Below, piece by piece: positions 8,156 through 17,754 of a stretch of 64,000 nucleotides of DNA. Within the stretch, counting starts at the first letter, position 1. Every line of letters starts with the position of its first letter. This DNA comes from Calothrix sp. PCC 7103 (GTDB taxonomy: Bacteria > Cyanobacteriota > Cyanobacteriia > Cyanobacteriales > Nostocaceae). Location of the stretch: positions 5,553,595 to 5,617,594 of the forward strand of contig NZ_KB217478.1 of the NCBI RefSeq assembly GCF_000331305.1. The letters are read 5' to 3'. Made by a program: the position numbers and the translations under genes. The notes beneath the pieces were generated by a model, which saw nothing but the letters and a program-made list of their open reading frames with translations, was not told the DNA's origin and searched no databases.

Positions 8156-9517
8156 TTATCTTTTACTCAGTTTCATTTTAATTCCGTGTTTAGGGCGAAG
8201 TGTAAAAGCAGGCCAAGGTGTAATATCTTGTCCCGGCGCCAATTCAAGGTGATACTTTTGGATAATAGTGGCTAATAGTAATACAGCTTCCATCATTGCA
8301 AAAGATTTACCAATACAAATTCTTGAACCTCCACCAAAGGGAAAATATGCAAATTTCGGTAGTTTTTTCGCAAAGTCTCCTTCCCAACGTTCGGGTTTAA
8401 ATGCTTCGGGGTCTTCAAAATAGCGCACGTCGCGTTGCGTTACCCATTGACTTACAATTACTGCATCTCCCGCACGCAAATTGTATCCACCTATTTCATA
8501 GTCTTGTAATGCTTGACGACCTATTGCCCATGCAGCAGGATATAAGCGCATTATTTCCATTATGACTTGTTCGGTGTAACGTAAAGCAGGTAAGTCAGTA
8601 AGAGTAGGCGCCTTTTCTCCCAATACTGCGTTAATTTCTTCAAGTAACTTTGCTTCAACTTCGGGATATTGCGATAGTAGATATAACCCCCACGATAAAG
8701 TTAAAGCTGTAGTCTCATGTCCCGCAAACATTAGCGTCATCACTTCGTCACGCAATTGTTTGTTTGTCATACGGGCGCCGTCTTCGTCTTGAATATGCAG
8801 TAACATTGATAGCAAATCGCCCTTATCTTGATTACTGACGCGACGTTGATTGATAATGGAGTAAAGCATTTCATCCATCTGCTGCATCGCGCGTATATAT
8901 GCTAGGTTTTTACGAGTGGGGAACCAATCAGGAAGTAAATACACTAATAGATTTGTATTGCGTACTTCATAATATTCAATGCTGGTTTCCAATGCTTTGC
9001 CTACAATTTCCACTTGCTGCTTAACATCAGCTTCAAATAGAGTCTTAGCAACAATTTCCAATGTTAACCCCATCATTTGATCATGAATATCACGCTCTTG
9101 ACCATCTTGCCAACTATTAAGCATAGCAAGAGCATAATCAACCATAACCTTGCCGTAACCAACAATCCTTTCTTGATGAAATGCTGGTTGTATCATTCTG
9201 CGTTGACGTTGCCAAAATTCACCTTCGCTACTTACTAACCCATTTCCAAGAAGTCGCTTGAATATATTTAAACTTTGATGTTTGCCAAATAAGTTACTTC
9301 TACTAACTAGTACTTCTTCGATATAATCAGGGTGGTTAAGTTGAAACGCACGAAATAACGGTCCCTGCCACAGCACGATATCACCGTATTCTTTAGCACA
9401 TCGGGTTGCAAACTCTAAGGCGCCGTCTCTATAATCTGGCAAAATACCAAATACAGGATGTCCTTTTGGTCCAGGTGGAAGATTAAGCCGTGTTTTTGGC
9501 TTTGTAATAGTAACCAT
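8156..9517 (-). CDS. Cytochrome P450 (CYP110-like)
   Basis: A 453-residue haem monooxygenase. The proline-rich start (LPPGPKGHPVFG) is followed by the oxygen-binding helix I motif AGHETTA near residue 267, the ExxR motif (EIMR) near 325 and the haem-ligand loop FGGGSRICIG with the cysteine near 402. No membrane anchor is visible, as in other soluble bacterial P450s. Overall character is that of the cyanobacterial CYP110 family, which oxidises fatty acids and some terpenes; the substrate here is unknown and no terpene synthase or ferredoxin partner lies beside it. It ends 15 bases from the convergent yoeB gene. Confidence 0.93.
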   Translation of the reverse strand: MVTITKPKTRLNLPPGPKGHPVFGILPDYRDGALEFATRCAKEYGDIVLWQGPLFRAFQLNHPDYIEEVLVSRSNLFGKHQSLNIFKRLLGNGLVSSEGEFWQRQRRMIQPAFHQERIVGYGKVMVDYALAMLNSWQDGQERDIHDQMMGLTLEIVAKTLFEADVKQQVEIVGKALETSIEYYEVRNTNLLVYLLPDWFPTRKNLAYIRAMQQMDEMLYSIINQRRVSNQDKGDLLSMLLHIQDEDGARMTNKQLRDEVMTLMFAGHETTALTLSWGLYLLSQYPEVEAKLLEEINAVLGEKAPTLTDLPALRYTEQVIMEIMRLYPAAWAIGRQALQDYEIGGYNLRAGDAVIVSQWVTQRDVRYFEDPEAFKPERWEGDFAKKLPKFAYFPFGGGSRICIGKSFAMMEAVLLLATIIQKYHLELAPGQDITPWPAFTLRPKHGIKMKLSKR

Positions 9518-9778
9518 AGCTAGATATAGATAATATAAAAAATTTTAGGATATTATAAGCATTTAGAAGAAGGCGCCGTTTAATGAAGTGATAGACCATA
9601 CCGCGTAGCGGTTGGTGTGGGAGACTTCACGAAAGGGTGTTGGGTTACGCAGAGCCTCCACCCAACCTACATCTATTGAAAATTATGAATATAAGTATAG
9701 TATCCGACACAGGTTTACGAGTAAATACTGGTAGATTTTGAAGTCTCAGTGGTATTTAGGGTGAAACTCACGAAATTT

Positions 9779-11386
9779 ATGAATATTACCTGGCAAGGCA
9801 TACTGGCACAAACACCACAACCGGATTTATCTGTTCAACCTACACAATCGCTAAATAATGGGGTGAACTATATGCAACAGTTGTTGGCACAATTGGTTAG
9901 TTTTTTACCAACATTGCTTGCGGCAGTAGCTATTTTATTAGTTGGTTTGTTAGTTGCTAAGGTTGCAAGTACTATTGTACGAAAACTTCTTAATCGTACT
10001 GATATCGATAATCGCATTGCTGCTGGTATTCTAGGTCGTACAGATGGAAGAGATTTACCTAAAGTTGAGAAAGCAATCTCAAGTTTTGTTTATTGGATTA
10101 TTCTTCTCTTTACTGTTGTTGCTGTTTTACAAACACTTAATTTACAGGTTGTTTCACAACCTTTAAATAGTTTACTTAATCAAGTACTTGGATATGTTCC
10201 TAAATTAGCAGGCGCCGCAGCTCTACTTGCAGTTGCTTGGGCAGTTGCAACTGTTGTCAAGCTAATAACAGTACAAGGACTACGTAGTTCAAGACTTGAT
10301 GAGCGTTTAAATTCACAGTTAGAAGATGGTGCATCGTCAAACCAGAAGCAATTATCTTTAAGTGAAACTATTGGTAATGCGCTTTACTGGTTTATCTTTT
10401 TATTATTTCTGTTGCCAATTCTGAATGCGCTAGAGTTAAATCAAGCATTGCTTCCGGTACAGACTTTAGTTACAGAGATAATTTCGATTGTTCCAAATAT
10501 TCTCGCTACGGTATTAATTGCCGCTGCGGGCTGGCTGCTTGCTACGATTGTCAAACGAATTGTTACTAATTTAATTGCGTCTGCTGGAGGTGACCGTTTA
10601 GGCGCCTCGTTTGGTTTGCGTTCAACTACAGGACAATCACTGTCGGCAATTGTTGGCACGGTTGTTTACATTCTGATATTAATTCCGGTTGCGATTGCAG
10701 CATTGAACGCTCTAAAAATAGATGCAATTTCTGTTCCAGCAGTTGCGATGCTGCAACTAATTCTCAATGCGATTCCTTTAATTTTCACTGCATCATTCAT
10801 ATTAGTAGCTTCTTACTTCTTAGCGCGCTTTGCTGCCGAACTCGTCACTAATATTCTTTCGAGCATTGGTTTCGATAATATCTTTTCTGTTCTGGGTATA
10901 TCTACTCAACAAAAGGCGCCTACAGAAACAACTAGTACCCGTACACCATCCCAAGTCATGGGTACTGTGGTAATCGTAGGTATCATGTTATTTGCTACGG
11001 TTGCGGCTGTTGATATCTTAAAAATTCCCGCACTAACAGCGTTAGTTACTGCTCTAACTGTTGTTTTTGGCAGAATTTTATCGGGGTTAGCAGTATTCGC
11101 CGTTGGATTATTTCTTGCAAATTTAGCTTTTAGTATTATTACCGCTTCTGGTAATGGTCAAGCTCAAATTTTAGGACAAATCGCGCGAGTGGCTATCATT
11201 GCTTTGGTTTCAGCAATGTCATTACAACAAATTGGTGTTGCTAGTGATATCGTTAATTTAGCTTTTGGGTTATTACTCGGCGCCATAGCTGTTGCAATTG
11301 CTCTTGCATTTGGCTTAGGTGCGCGTGAAGTTGCAGGTGAACAAGTAAAGGAATTTCTCGCCTCTTTCAAAGACAAACGCAATTAA
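9779..11386 (+). CDS. Mechanosensitive-channel-like protein with repeated conserved TM helices
   Basis: A membrane protein of about 535 residues made of several repeats of the conserved TM helix found in MscS-type proteins (LPTLLAAVAILLVGLLVAKVAS, VPKLAGAAALLAVAWAVATVVK, VPNILATVLIAAAGWLLATIVK, then two more). Each is followed by a basic stretch and a short loop. The beta domain of true MscS channels is missing, so whether it gates ions is open. The frame is open to a GTG at 9749, but the ATG at 9779 begins the family pattern (NITWQGILAQTP). The gene stands alone between the P450 gene and an ABC exporter gene of opposite strand. Confidence 0.82.
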   Translation: MNITWQGILAQTPQPDLSVQPTQSLNNGVNYMQQLLAQLVSFLPTLLAAVAILLVGLLVAKVASTIVRKLLNRTDIDNRIAAGILGRTDGRDLPKVEKAISSFVYWIILLFTVVAVLQTLNLQVVSQPLNSLLNQVLGYVPKLAGAAALLAVAWAVATVVKLITVQGLRSSRLDERLNSQLEDGASSNQKQLSLSETIGNALYWFIFLLFLLPILNALELNQALLPVQTLVTEIISIVPNILATVLIAAAGWLLATIVKRIVTNLIASAGGDRLGASFGLRSTTGQSLSAIVGTVVYILILIPVAIAALNALKIDAISVPAVAMLQLILNAIPLIFTASFILVASYFLARFAAELVTNILSSIGFDNIFSVLGISTQQKAPTETTSTRTPSQVMGTVVIVGIMLFATVAAVDILKIPALTALVTALTVVFGRILSGLAVFAVGLFLANLAFSIITASGNGQAQILGQIARVAIIALVSAMSLQQIGVASDIVNLAFGLLLGAIAVAIALAFGLGAREVAGEQVKEFLASFKDKRN

Positions 11387-11484
11387 CTATATCTAGTAAA
11401 TAACAGGACTTACGCAAGTGGCACATAAAAACCGTAGGGTGTGTGGCAGTATCGTAAGTCCTGAATCAAAAAACTTACCAATAT

Positions 11485-11512
11485 AAGCCTAGTTATCATA
11501 ACTAGGCTTTTT
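11485..11512 (+). terminator. Rho-independent-type terminator
   Basis: AAGCCTAGTTAT (11485-11496) and its exact inverse ATAACTAGGCTT (11498-11509) form a long stem followed directly by a T run. It lies about 100 bases after the channel-like gene. Confidence 0.7.
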
Positions 11513-11539
11513 GCTTGAGGGGACACCCGTTGTCTTCAA

Positions 11540-11700
11540 TCAAATAAATAACCCTGAGTCAACCTGAAAAAACTCACCCAAAGCTTTAGCTTGAGCTTTG
11601 CTAATCTCTCGCTTTCCATTCACAACTTCAGAAGTCACGCCACTCGAACCGATAATTCCAACTAAATCAAAGTGTATGTATTCTGATATGGTACAGTAAG
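11540..11700 (-). pseudogene. Remnant of a HigA-type XRE antitoxin
   Basis: Reading the minus strand from about 11690 to the TGA at 11540-11542 gives ...FDLVGIIGSSGVTSEVVNG, then KREISKAQAKALGEFFQVDS and GLFI. This is the C-terminal half of the helix-turn-helix domain of HigA-like antitoxins (SGVTSEVVNGKR is the recognition helix region). The N-terminal half and any start codon are missing, and no HigB toxin is adjacent, so it is a truncated relic. About 50 residues are recognisable. Confidence 0.7.
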
Positions 11701-11736
11701 ATTCCTGACTTATTAAAGAAGTTGGGAATCTTAAAT

Positions 11737-13524
11737 TTATGCTTGCAATGCTCTAAATTGTGCGTACATACTGTTAGAGTTTTGCATAAGCTGATGATGA
11801 TTACCAATTTCTACAATTTTTCCTTTCTCTAATACTACTATTCGGTCTGCTTTACGAATAGTTGAAAGTCGGTGAGCGACTACAAAGGTTGTCCGGTTTT
11901 TCATCAAGCGTTCAAGTGCTTGTTGAATTAATGCTTCGGTTGCGGTGTCTACTGATGCTGTTGCTTCATCTAATATTAATACTTTGGGGTTACGCATTAA
12001 CGCGCGTGCTATGGCTAGTCTTTGACGTTGACCTCCTGAAAGTTTAACGCCATTTTCACCAATAAGGGTATCTAACTGTTGCGGTAAATTAATAATAAAT
12101 TCTAATGCGTTGGCATCAATAAGGGTTTGTTCTAATTGCTTGTCACTAACTCCTTGTAACCCGTAAAGAATATTCTCGCGCACTGTGCCTTCAAAAAGTA
12201 TCGTTTCTTGAGGAACTATTGAGATAAACTGACGATAAGTTCTTAAGTCTAAGTCGCTCATGTCCTGCCCATCTAAATAAATTCTTCCTGCGGTTGGTCG
12301 TAAAAAACCAATTATGAGATTTAGCAAGGTTGACTTTCCGGCGCCGCTCGAACCGATAATAGCAATTGTCTCGTTAGTATTTACTTGAAGAGAAAGATTA
12401 TCAATCGCGTTATGGTAACAGTGTGGATAAGCAAAACTAACTGCGTCGAATAAAAACTCTCCTTGTACTTGGTCAACTATACGCTTACCTTGATTAAGTT
12501 CTATATCTGGACATTCTAATATTTCACCTATCGACCGAATTGACTCAAACCCCGTACCCATTTGCGGTAGCACTGTGAGTATTTGTACTACAGAGCCTGT
12601 AAGTGTATCAAAGTATCCTGCAAGTAACACTACATCACCTGCGGTAATTCCGGAGTAACCTGTATAAGCCAAATAACCTGATGTTACAAGACACACCGCA
12701 TGAAACAACCGCAATATTACCCAACTTGAGGCACCGGTAATTGCATTAATTCCATCTAACCGCATTGCAGCTTTTTTGACTGAGATTAAATGCGAACTTG
12801 TACGTTCCATCTCAGTTGCCTCTACTCCATGCGCGCGCGTCACAGGTACTAGCTTTATCATCTCTATTAGGTGCGCGGACATTACTTCGATTTTTCGCCG
12901 AAAATTATGGTTACGCTCAGTTATCGGCGCCTTCAATACCTGTACTAAACTTACTGCAATTGGAATTGTAATCACAAAGAATAACAAAAACCACGGCGCC
13001 CGCATCGCAGTAACTACCACAGAAACTAAAATCGTTAATAATGCCGCAGGTACAAGCTGAAAAATATAGTTGGTAAGTAATTGAATTTCTTCTACATCTC
13101 GCAAAAGCTTAGACTGCAATACACCAGTACTGCGTTGCTTATAAAATCCAATACTGAGTTGCTGTAATTGCTGTGTCAAACTATACCGTAAATTAACTTC
13201 CATTTGGCGAGTTGCTGCGCTCATTGCCATAATATGCCAGTAATGAGTTGGTATATTTTGAACAATAGATACAGCTAAAACGGCGCCGTTAAGCCAAAGC
13301 TCAGTTAACTCATGTTGTTGAGGTCGAGAGATAATATCAACAATATTGGCAAAAACGACAGGACGTATCCACTCTGGACTGTGCTTGATTACATAAAACA
13401 GTAGTGATAGTAAAAGCTTGTGCCAATCATGGCGATATAGTAGAAGTAAAGTTTTGAATGGTGCCTGACTACGGTAAAAGTCTAACGTTAGTGTTTTCCC
13501 GTTATTTTTGCGGTTTAATATCAT
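11737..13524 (-). CDS. ABC transporter, fused permease and ATP-binding protein
   Basis: A 595-residue half-exporter of the MsbA/multidrug class in the inner membrane. Residues about 25-320 form the six-helix membrane domain. The ATPase domain follows with Walker A GSSGAGKST near residue 390, the Q loop, the signature LSGGQRQR near 494, Walker B VLILDEAT near 515 and the switch His in VVAHRLSTI. It would work as a homodimer. The start (ATG at 13524) is only 8 bases from the start of a divergent GNAT gene, so each promoter would have to lie in the other gene. Substrate unknown; the Prosite-like features alone cannot tell lipid from drug export. Confidence 0.93.
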   Translation of the reverse strand: MILNRKNNGKTLTLDFYRSQAPFKTLLLLYRHDWHKLLLSLLFYVIKHSPEWIRPVVFANIVDIISRPQQHELTELWLNGAVLAVSIVQNIPTHYWHIMAMSAATRQMEVNLRYSLTQQLQQLSIGFYKQRSTGVLQSKLLRDVEEIQLLTNYIFQLVPAALLTILVSVVVTAMRAPWFLLFFVITIPIAVSLVQVLKAPITERNHNFRRKIEVMSAHLIEMIKLVPVTRAHGVEATEMERTSSHLISVKKAAMRLDGINAITGASSWVILRLFHAVCLVTSGYLAYTGYSGITAGDVVLLAGYFDTLTGSVVQILTVLPQMGTGFESIRSIGEILECPDIELNQGKRIVDQVQGEFLFDAVSFAYPHCYHNAIDNLSLQVNTNETIAIIGSSGAGKSTLLNLIIGFLRPTAGRIYLDGQDMSDLDLRTYRQFISIVPQETILFEGTVRENILYGLQGVSDKQLEQTLIDANALEFIINLPQQLDTLIGENGVKLSGGQRQRLAIARALMRNPKVLILDEATASVDTATEALIQQALERLMKNRTTFVVAHRLSTIRKADRIVVLEKGKIVEIGNHHQLMQNSNSMYAQFRALQA

Positions 13525-13532
13525 ATAACTGT

Positions 13533-14075
13533 ATGGAATGGATATTACGTCTAGCTACGCATCAGGATATCCCTGCTTTACATGAACTTATCCCTCACTC
13601 TGTTCACCAATTACAAAAAGATTATTATTCTCATAAGGTTCGAGAAGGCGCCTTGGGTTCTGTTTTTGGTGTTGACAGCCAGCTTATCAAAGATGGTACT
13701 TATTTTGTAGTAGAAAACAATACTAGTATAATTGGATGCGGTGGATGGAGTTATCGCAAATTACTATACGGTAGTGACCAACTCCATACTATAGATGAAT
13801 CTTGCTTACTGAACCCAAAACATGATGCAGCGAGGGTTCGTGCGTTTTTTGTAGACCCTAATTATGTTCGCAAAGGTATTGGTACTGCTATTTTAAAAGT
13901 TTGCGAAGAAGCTATTACTGTAAATGGTTATACCCGTGCTGAGTTGGCCGCTACGTTGACGGGTGAGCCTTTATATACATCATACGGCTATGTTGCTGTA
14001 GAACGCTATGAGATTGAATTAAAGAATAAGCTATTTTTGCCTGTTGTGCGAATGTTGAAAAGCTTTACCATGTGA
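13533..14075 (+). CDS. GNAT family N-acetyltransferase
   Basis: A 180-residue GNAT enzyme that transfers an acetyl group from acetyl-CoA to an unknown amine. Motif A is visible as VRAFFVDPNYVRKGIGTAIL (the V-P-Y-R-GIG-A pattern that binds the CoA pyrophosphate) near residues 97-116, and the end YTSYGYVAVERYEI matches motif B. The open frame extends upstream to 13458 inside the ABC gene; the ATG at 13533 starts the family (MEWILRLATHQDIPALHELI). Both genes would then start 8 bases apart in opposite directions, an unusual arrangement. Confidence 0.9.
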   Translation: MEWILRLATHQDIPALHELIPHSVHQLQKDYYSHKVREGALGSVFGVDSQLIKDGTYFVVENNTSIIGCGGWSYRKLLYGSDQLHTIDESCLLNPKHDAARVRAFFVDPNYVRKGIGTAILKVCEEAITVNGYTRAELAATLTGEPLYTSYGYVAVERYEIELKNKLFLPVVRMLKSFTM

Positions 14076-14153
14076 GCAATTTAAACTTATAGGCGCCGAA
14101 ATGTTCAAATACATACAAAAAACTCTGTGAGATAGCTTCTTGTGAAATAGCTT

Positions 14154-14248
14154 CTTGTGGGATGGGCATCCTTGCCTGTCCTGATCAAACTTATGGTTGT
14201 TGATGATCTGAAATTTTTTATGGGCGGGCATCCCTGCCCGCTCCACAA
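14154..14248. repeat. Dispersed hairpin repeat, family A, copy 2
   Basis: Arms at 14154-14180 and 14222-14248 repeat the CTTGTGGGATGGGCATCC / GCCCGCTCCACAAG pattern of the copy at 1899-1974, about 40 bases apart. A shortened direct duplication of the CTTGTGA outer arm precedes it near 14130-14150. Confidence 0.8.
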
Positions 14249-14418
14249 GATAAATATATTTTTATAGCCAATTGGGTTTGTTTGTTTACTACTTTATTCG
14301 GAATCAAGCTTAAACATAATGAAGTAGTATATATTCCCTCGCCTCAACTTGATATTTTAATTATTAGTGCTACTCTACTGGAGGCTATATGTAATAAAAA
14401 GCACGTGTTCACTGTTAT

Positions 14419-15216
14419 ATGGAATTGTTGACTATACTTTTGTCTGGGTTACTGGGTTTAATAACTCCTGTTGGACTTGTGGTTGACCGCACCGCAGAAA
14501 AGGCAATTCGTTCGCAGTTAACTTCTGGACAATTACAAGTGCGTGTGGACAATGCGCCAACGCATCAATTGCTACAAGGAAAAGTTAATCGCGTCAGAAT
14601 TGCTGGACGTTCGCTACAATTAAGGCGCCAGGATTTTCGCATCGCAGCGTTGGAGTTAGAAACCGACGCAATTAAATTTAATCTTCAAAGCAGAGGGAAA
14701 CGACCTTTTCTTAAGCAGCCTTTGCAAGCTGGTTTTAGGGTGGTTCTTACCGAAGTCGATGTCAATAAGCTTTTACAGTCAGAAACATTCTTATCGCGCA
14801 TTAGTAAACTGAACATAGCTTCTATGGGTTCAGTCAATACGGTATCGAACCCTATATACCGTATTGTTAATCCTAGAGTAAAATTTTTAGCCAATCAGCG
14901 TGTCAAGTTACAAGTAGAAATACTGGAGGAGGGTAACAATCAACCACTACTGGTAACAGTAGAAACAGGAATTACGGTAGCAGCAGGAAACATCCAGCTA
15001 ATTAATCCAGTTGCGCTCATGAACTCAGAACAAGTCCCAGCTCGATTTTTAAATGTTATAGTAAATAACCTTAACCAACGCTTAAACTTACGTAACTTGG
15101 AAGCTGACGGTTTAATAATGCGAATTCTGAAATTTAATATGAACGCTAGTGAGTTAGAAATAGGTGCTTTTGTAAGAATTGAACCTTCTTCAAAATGGTT
15201 GAATGTCAGGTTATAG
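14419..15216 (+). CDS. LmeA/DUF2993 family phospholipid-binding protein
   Basis: A 265-residue protein of the DUF2993 family (LmeA-like), widespread in cyanobacteria. The N-terminus (LLTILLSGLLGLITPVGLVV) is a membrane anchor or signal sequence, after which comes the family core: ATG-like repeats of the type AEKAIRSQLTSGQLQVRVDN and the final ...EIGAFVRIEPS. Mycobacterial LmeA binds phospholipids in lipomannan assembly; the cyanobacterial role is unknown. It lies 65 bases ahead of a GerMN protein gene on the same strand, and both products are predicted to be at the cell envelope, so they may be co-transcribed. Confidence 0.85.
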   Translation: MELLTILLSGLLGLITPVGLVVDRTAEKAIRSQLTSGQLQVRVDNAPTHQLLQGKVNRVRIAGRSLQLRRQDFRIAALELETDAIKFNLQSRGKRPFLKQPLQAGFRVVLTEVDVNKLLQSETFLSRISKLNIASMGSVNTVSNPIYRIVNPRVKFLANQRVKLQVEILEEGNNQPLLVTVETGITVAAGNIQLINPVALMNSEQVPARFLNVIVNNLNQRLNLRNLEADGLIMRILKFNMNASELEIGAFVRIEPSSKWLNVRL

Positions 15217-15280
15217 TTTCGTCTTCGTGCGGTAAATAGTCATTGTACTCATGGTTCAAAGCGACAAGGAAGGTAAAAAA

Positions 15281-15895
15281 ATGAGAGAACAGCCAAGAAA
15301 TAATCGTATCTCTTCTGGTGTAATTGCGGCAGCCTCCGCTGCGGTTGTAGCTGTCAGTTCTGGTGTAGCTTGGATAACATGGCAAGCTACAAATAATACC
15401 CAGCCTGTCAATCCTCCTAAAGAGAGAGTTAGCCAGAATAATACTAAACCGCCAGCGACAACAGGGCAAACTGCCGAAATTTACTTGCTTAGAGATACTG
15501 GTAAAAATTTAGAATTAGTACCAATACCTGTAAAGGTATCAGCATCTAAAGATAAACCGTCGGAATTTCTACAAGCTGCATTCAATGGTTTATTGACTGC
15601 AAAAAATGATGGAGACACTAGTAGCAGCATTCCATTGGGAACAAAAGTATTAGGAGTCAAAATAGAGAACGATGCTGTTCGGGTAAATTTATCTGAGGAA
15701 TTTACTAGTGGTGGTGGAAGCGCGTCGATGACAGGACGTGTGGGACAAGTTTTGTATACTGCCACTAGCCTGAACCCCAATGCTAAAGTCTACATTGATG
15801 TAAACGGCAAGCAATTGGATGTTCTAGGTGGGGAAGGTTTGGAATTAGGCCAGCCCTTGACTCGTGACAGCTTTGCTAAAAATTACCAGTTGTAA
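15281..15895 (+). CDS. GerMN domain-containing protein
   Basis: A 204-residue envelope protein. After a basic start (MREQPRNNRIS) there is one hydrophobic segment (SGVIAAASAAVVAVSSGVAW), a Pro/Asn/Thr-rich linker, and then a GerMN domain (about residues 65-195) with EIYLLRDTGKNLELVPIPV and the later LGTKVLGVKIENDAVRVNLS core. GerMN domains were first seen in sporulation protein GerM; in cyanobacteria their role is not known. The ATG at 15281 is preferred over 15251 because AAGGAAGG lies 7 bases upstream of it. A perfect 34-base palindrome follows the stop codon. Confidence 0.88.
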   Translation: MREQPRNNRISSGVIAAASAAVVAVSSGVAWITWQATNNTQPVNPPKERVSQNNTKPPATTGQTAEIYLLRDTGKNLELVPIPVKVSASKDKPSEFLQAAFNGLLTAKNDGDTSSSIPLGTKVLGVKIENDAVRVNLSEEFTSGGGSASMTGRVGQVLYTATSLNPNAKVYIDVNGKQLDVLGGEGLELGQPLTRDSFAKNYQL

Positions 15896-15896
15896 C

Positions 15897-15930
15897 TATG
15901 TAGAGACGTGACATGTCACGTCTCTACATA
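15897..15930. repeat. Perfect palindrome of the GTAGAGACG family, copy 1
   Basis: A perfect 34-base palindrome centred on CATG, with outer arms TATGTAGAGACGTGA. Related palindromes lie at 21272-21299 and 58821-58874. It falls between the convergent GerMN and ArsR genes and may act as a two-way terminator. Confidence 0.85.
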
Positions 15931-15949
15931 TACCTACACCCATAATTTT

Positions 15950-16294
15950 TCACTTTGTATTTAAGACGCGAAAGTTTTTGGCTTGCTGTTCGAGTCTGGT
16001 CGCAAGACGGTCACAGACTCGGTTGCAAAGTTCAAAAATCATTTCATCCTCTACCCGGTAGTAGGCACAGGTGCCTTCACTACGACGGCTAAGAATTCCG
16101 GCTTGCCACATCACCTTCAGGTGTTTTGAGACATTTGCCTGAGACGTCTGTGTTGCCTCCACCAATTCTTGTACGCATTTTTCTTCATCCCGCAATAGAT
16201 GCAACAACCTTAGCCGCATTGGTTCACTCAGCAAGCTGAAATATTCCGCGACTTGTTGCACAACTTCTGGCGGTACAGGCAACATTTGTTTCAT
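15950..16294 (-). CDS. ArsR/SmtB family winged-helix regulator
   Basis: A 114-residue dimeric repressor. The winged helix spans about residues 15-90: YFSLLSEPMRLRLLHLL is helix 1-2, CVQELVEATQTSQANVSKHL contains the recognition helix, and SRRSEGTCAYYRV is the wing. Cysteines occur at about residues 39, 83, 95 and 99 (ELCNRVCDRL), so metal or thiol sensing is possible, but the classical CxC/ELCV metal site of ArsR/SmtB is not evident. The gene lies downstream of accB on the same strand with 65 bases between; the gene controlled is not apparent, and no metal transporter is adjacent. Confidence 0.88.
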   Translation of the reverse strand: MKQMLPVPPEVVQQVAEYFSLLSEPMRLRLLHLLRDEEKCVQELVEATQTSQANVSKHLKVMWQAGILSRRSEGTCAYYRVEDEMIFELCNRVCDRLATRLEQQAKNFRVLNTK

Positions 16295-16359
16295 CAGGTT
16301 TGACCCGCAAGACTACACTGAATTAGTGAAAATTACATCTCCGTTATATAGATTAATAC

Positions 16360-16887
16360 CTAATCGGGATTTATTCGCACCAGAGGTTGACCATATTCTA
16401 CAGGTTCGCCATTTTGCACCAGAATTTCCATCACAGAGCCAGATATTTCGGCTTCGATTTCATTCATTAGCTTCATGGCTTCAATGATACAAACTGTATC
16501 ACCTTTACGTACTCGACCACCGACTTCGATGAAAGGAGCTTCCCCCGGTGCAGACGCGCGATAAAATGTGCCTACCATTGGGGATGTCACTTCAACAAGT
16601 TTGGAATCGTTGGACGGGAGTGGATTTGTTGGGGGTGCGGTTGCACCATCCACGCGATTAGCAACAGATTCTACCACAGGAGGTGACACTATTACCTGTG
16701 GTGTCGCTGCCTGTGAAATTAATCCTGTGCCGCCCAACCCTGCTGGACCTATCAACATTTGATGAGGAGTGCTAACAGCTTTACGTACTGTTATCTCAAA
16801 ATCGTCGCTTTTAAGCGTTACTTCGGCAATATCTGTTTGTGCAATAGTTGTTAATAATTGGCGGATTTCACTAAAGTCCAATGCCAC
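16360..16887 (-). CDS. accB: Biotin carboxyl carrier protein of acetyl-CoA carboxylase
   Basis: The 175-residue biotin carrier of acetyl-CoA carboxylase, first step of fatty acid synthesis. The end has the biotinylation motif [12 protein letters not shown] (Lys accepts biotin) inside a lipoyl/biotinyl fold, after a Pro/Thr-rich linker. The N-terminal part ([30 protein letters not shown]) matches cyanobacterial AccB. The frame is open to 17034, but that extension overlaps nothing known; the GTG at 16887 is chosen because cyanobacterial AccB begins here and a GAGG lies upstream. It follows efp on the same strand, the usual cyanobacterial order. Confidence 0.95.
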   Translation of the reverse strand: MALDFSEIRQLLTTIAQTDIAEVTLKSDDFEITVRKAVSTPHQMLIGPAGLGGTGLISQAATPQVIVSPPVVESVANRVDGATAPPTNPLPSNDSKLVEVTSPMVGTFYRASAPGEAPFIEVGGRVRKGDTVCIIEAMKLMNEIEAEISGSVMEILVQNGEPVEYGQPLVRINPD

Positions 16888-17094
16888 AGTTTTTATTACC
16901 TCATCTAAAATATTCTGTTTGAATGTAGAAATCGCATTTTGAAATGGCGCCATTCCAAATATGTATCGCCTGAAAGTGAGCGAAATTGCACAGACGGTAG
17001 GGAACCGTCCGGGCACATTCGCGGCTAGACACATAATAGGAGCGTACTAGAGTTGACCTATTTTTTAAATAGAATCTGTACTAAGGCATTTACC

Positions 17095-17652
17095 TTATTC
17101 TCTACCTAAGTACTTATCTTCGCGTGTATCAATGCGGATGCGCTCTCCTTGTGCAATAAACAAGGGAACCATTACCGTGGCGCCTGTTTCTAACTTTGCT
17201 GGTTTACTACCACCAGTAGCTGTATCACCTTTAACACCTGGGTCGGTTTCGATGACTTCGAGTACTACCGAGTTAGGAAGTTCAACATCAAGCACTTGCT
17301 CATTCCAACGCACAACATTCGCTTCCATACCTTCCTTAAGGTACTTGACTTTATCGCCAATTTGTTGTGCAGTTAATCTACCCTCTTCGTAGGTTTCCAT
17401 ATCCATAAACACGTACTCGTCACCCTCTTTATAGGTGTGCTGCATCGTGCTTTTTTCAAGGTTTGCCTGCGGTACGGTTTCACCAGCACGGAAGGTTCGT
17501 TCTACGGTGTTACCACTTTGAGCATTTTTGAGCTTAGTCCGTACAAAAGCGGCGCCTTTACCTGGTTTAACGTGGAGGAACTCCACAACCCGCCATACAG
17601 ACCCGTCTAATACAATTGAGACACCAGGGCGAAAATCGTTACTGGAAATCAT
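17095..17652 (-). CDS. efp: Elongation factor P
   Basis: Full-length 185-residue EF-P, which relieves ribosome stalling at polyproline. Three beta-barrel domains are visible: the KOW-like N-domain with the tip loop [15 protein letters not shown] (Lys near residue 32 in PGKG is the modification position in other bacteria), the middle domain and the C-terminal domain with [14 protein letters not shown]. It is followed by accB on the same strand, a conserved pairing. The ATG at 17652 aligns with known EF-P starts. Confidence 0.97.
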   Translation of the reverse strand: MISSNDFRPGVSIVLDGSVWRVVEFLHVKPGKGAAFVRTKLKNAQSGNTVERTFRAGETVPQANLEKSTMQHTYKEGDEYVFMDMETYEEGRLTAQQIGDKVKYLKEGMEANVVRWNEQVLDVELPNSVVLEVIETDPGVKGDTATGGSKPAKLETGATVMVPLFIAQGERIRIDTREDKYLGRE

Positions 17653-17754
17653 GAAACATTCAAATTTTCAAGACAATCGGCATTTATTGTACCCCTCATA
17701 AGGAGAAAATTGTTAATTAGTTGGCATCTTAGTACGAGAGTAAGGGGACTATCA

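Noticed and set aside
13458-13532. Upstream extension of the GNAT gene
   Set aside because: Falls inside the ABC gene on the other strand and is not part of the GNAT fold.
16888-17034. N-terminal extension of accB
   Set aside because: No similarity to AccB and the GTG at 16887 aligns with cyanobacterial starts.
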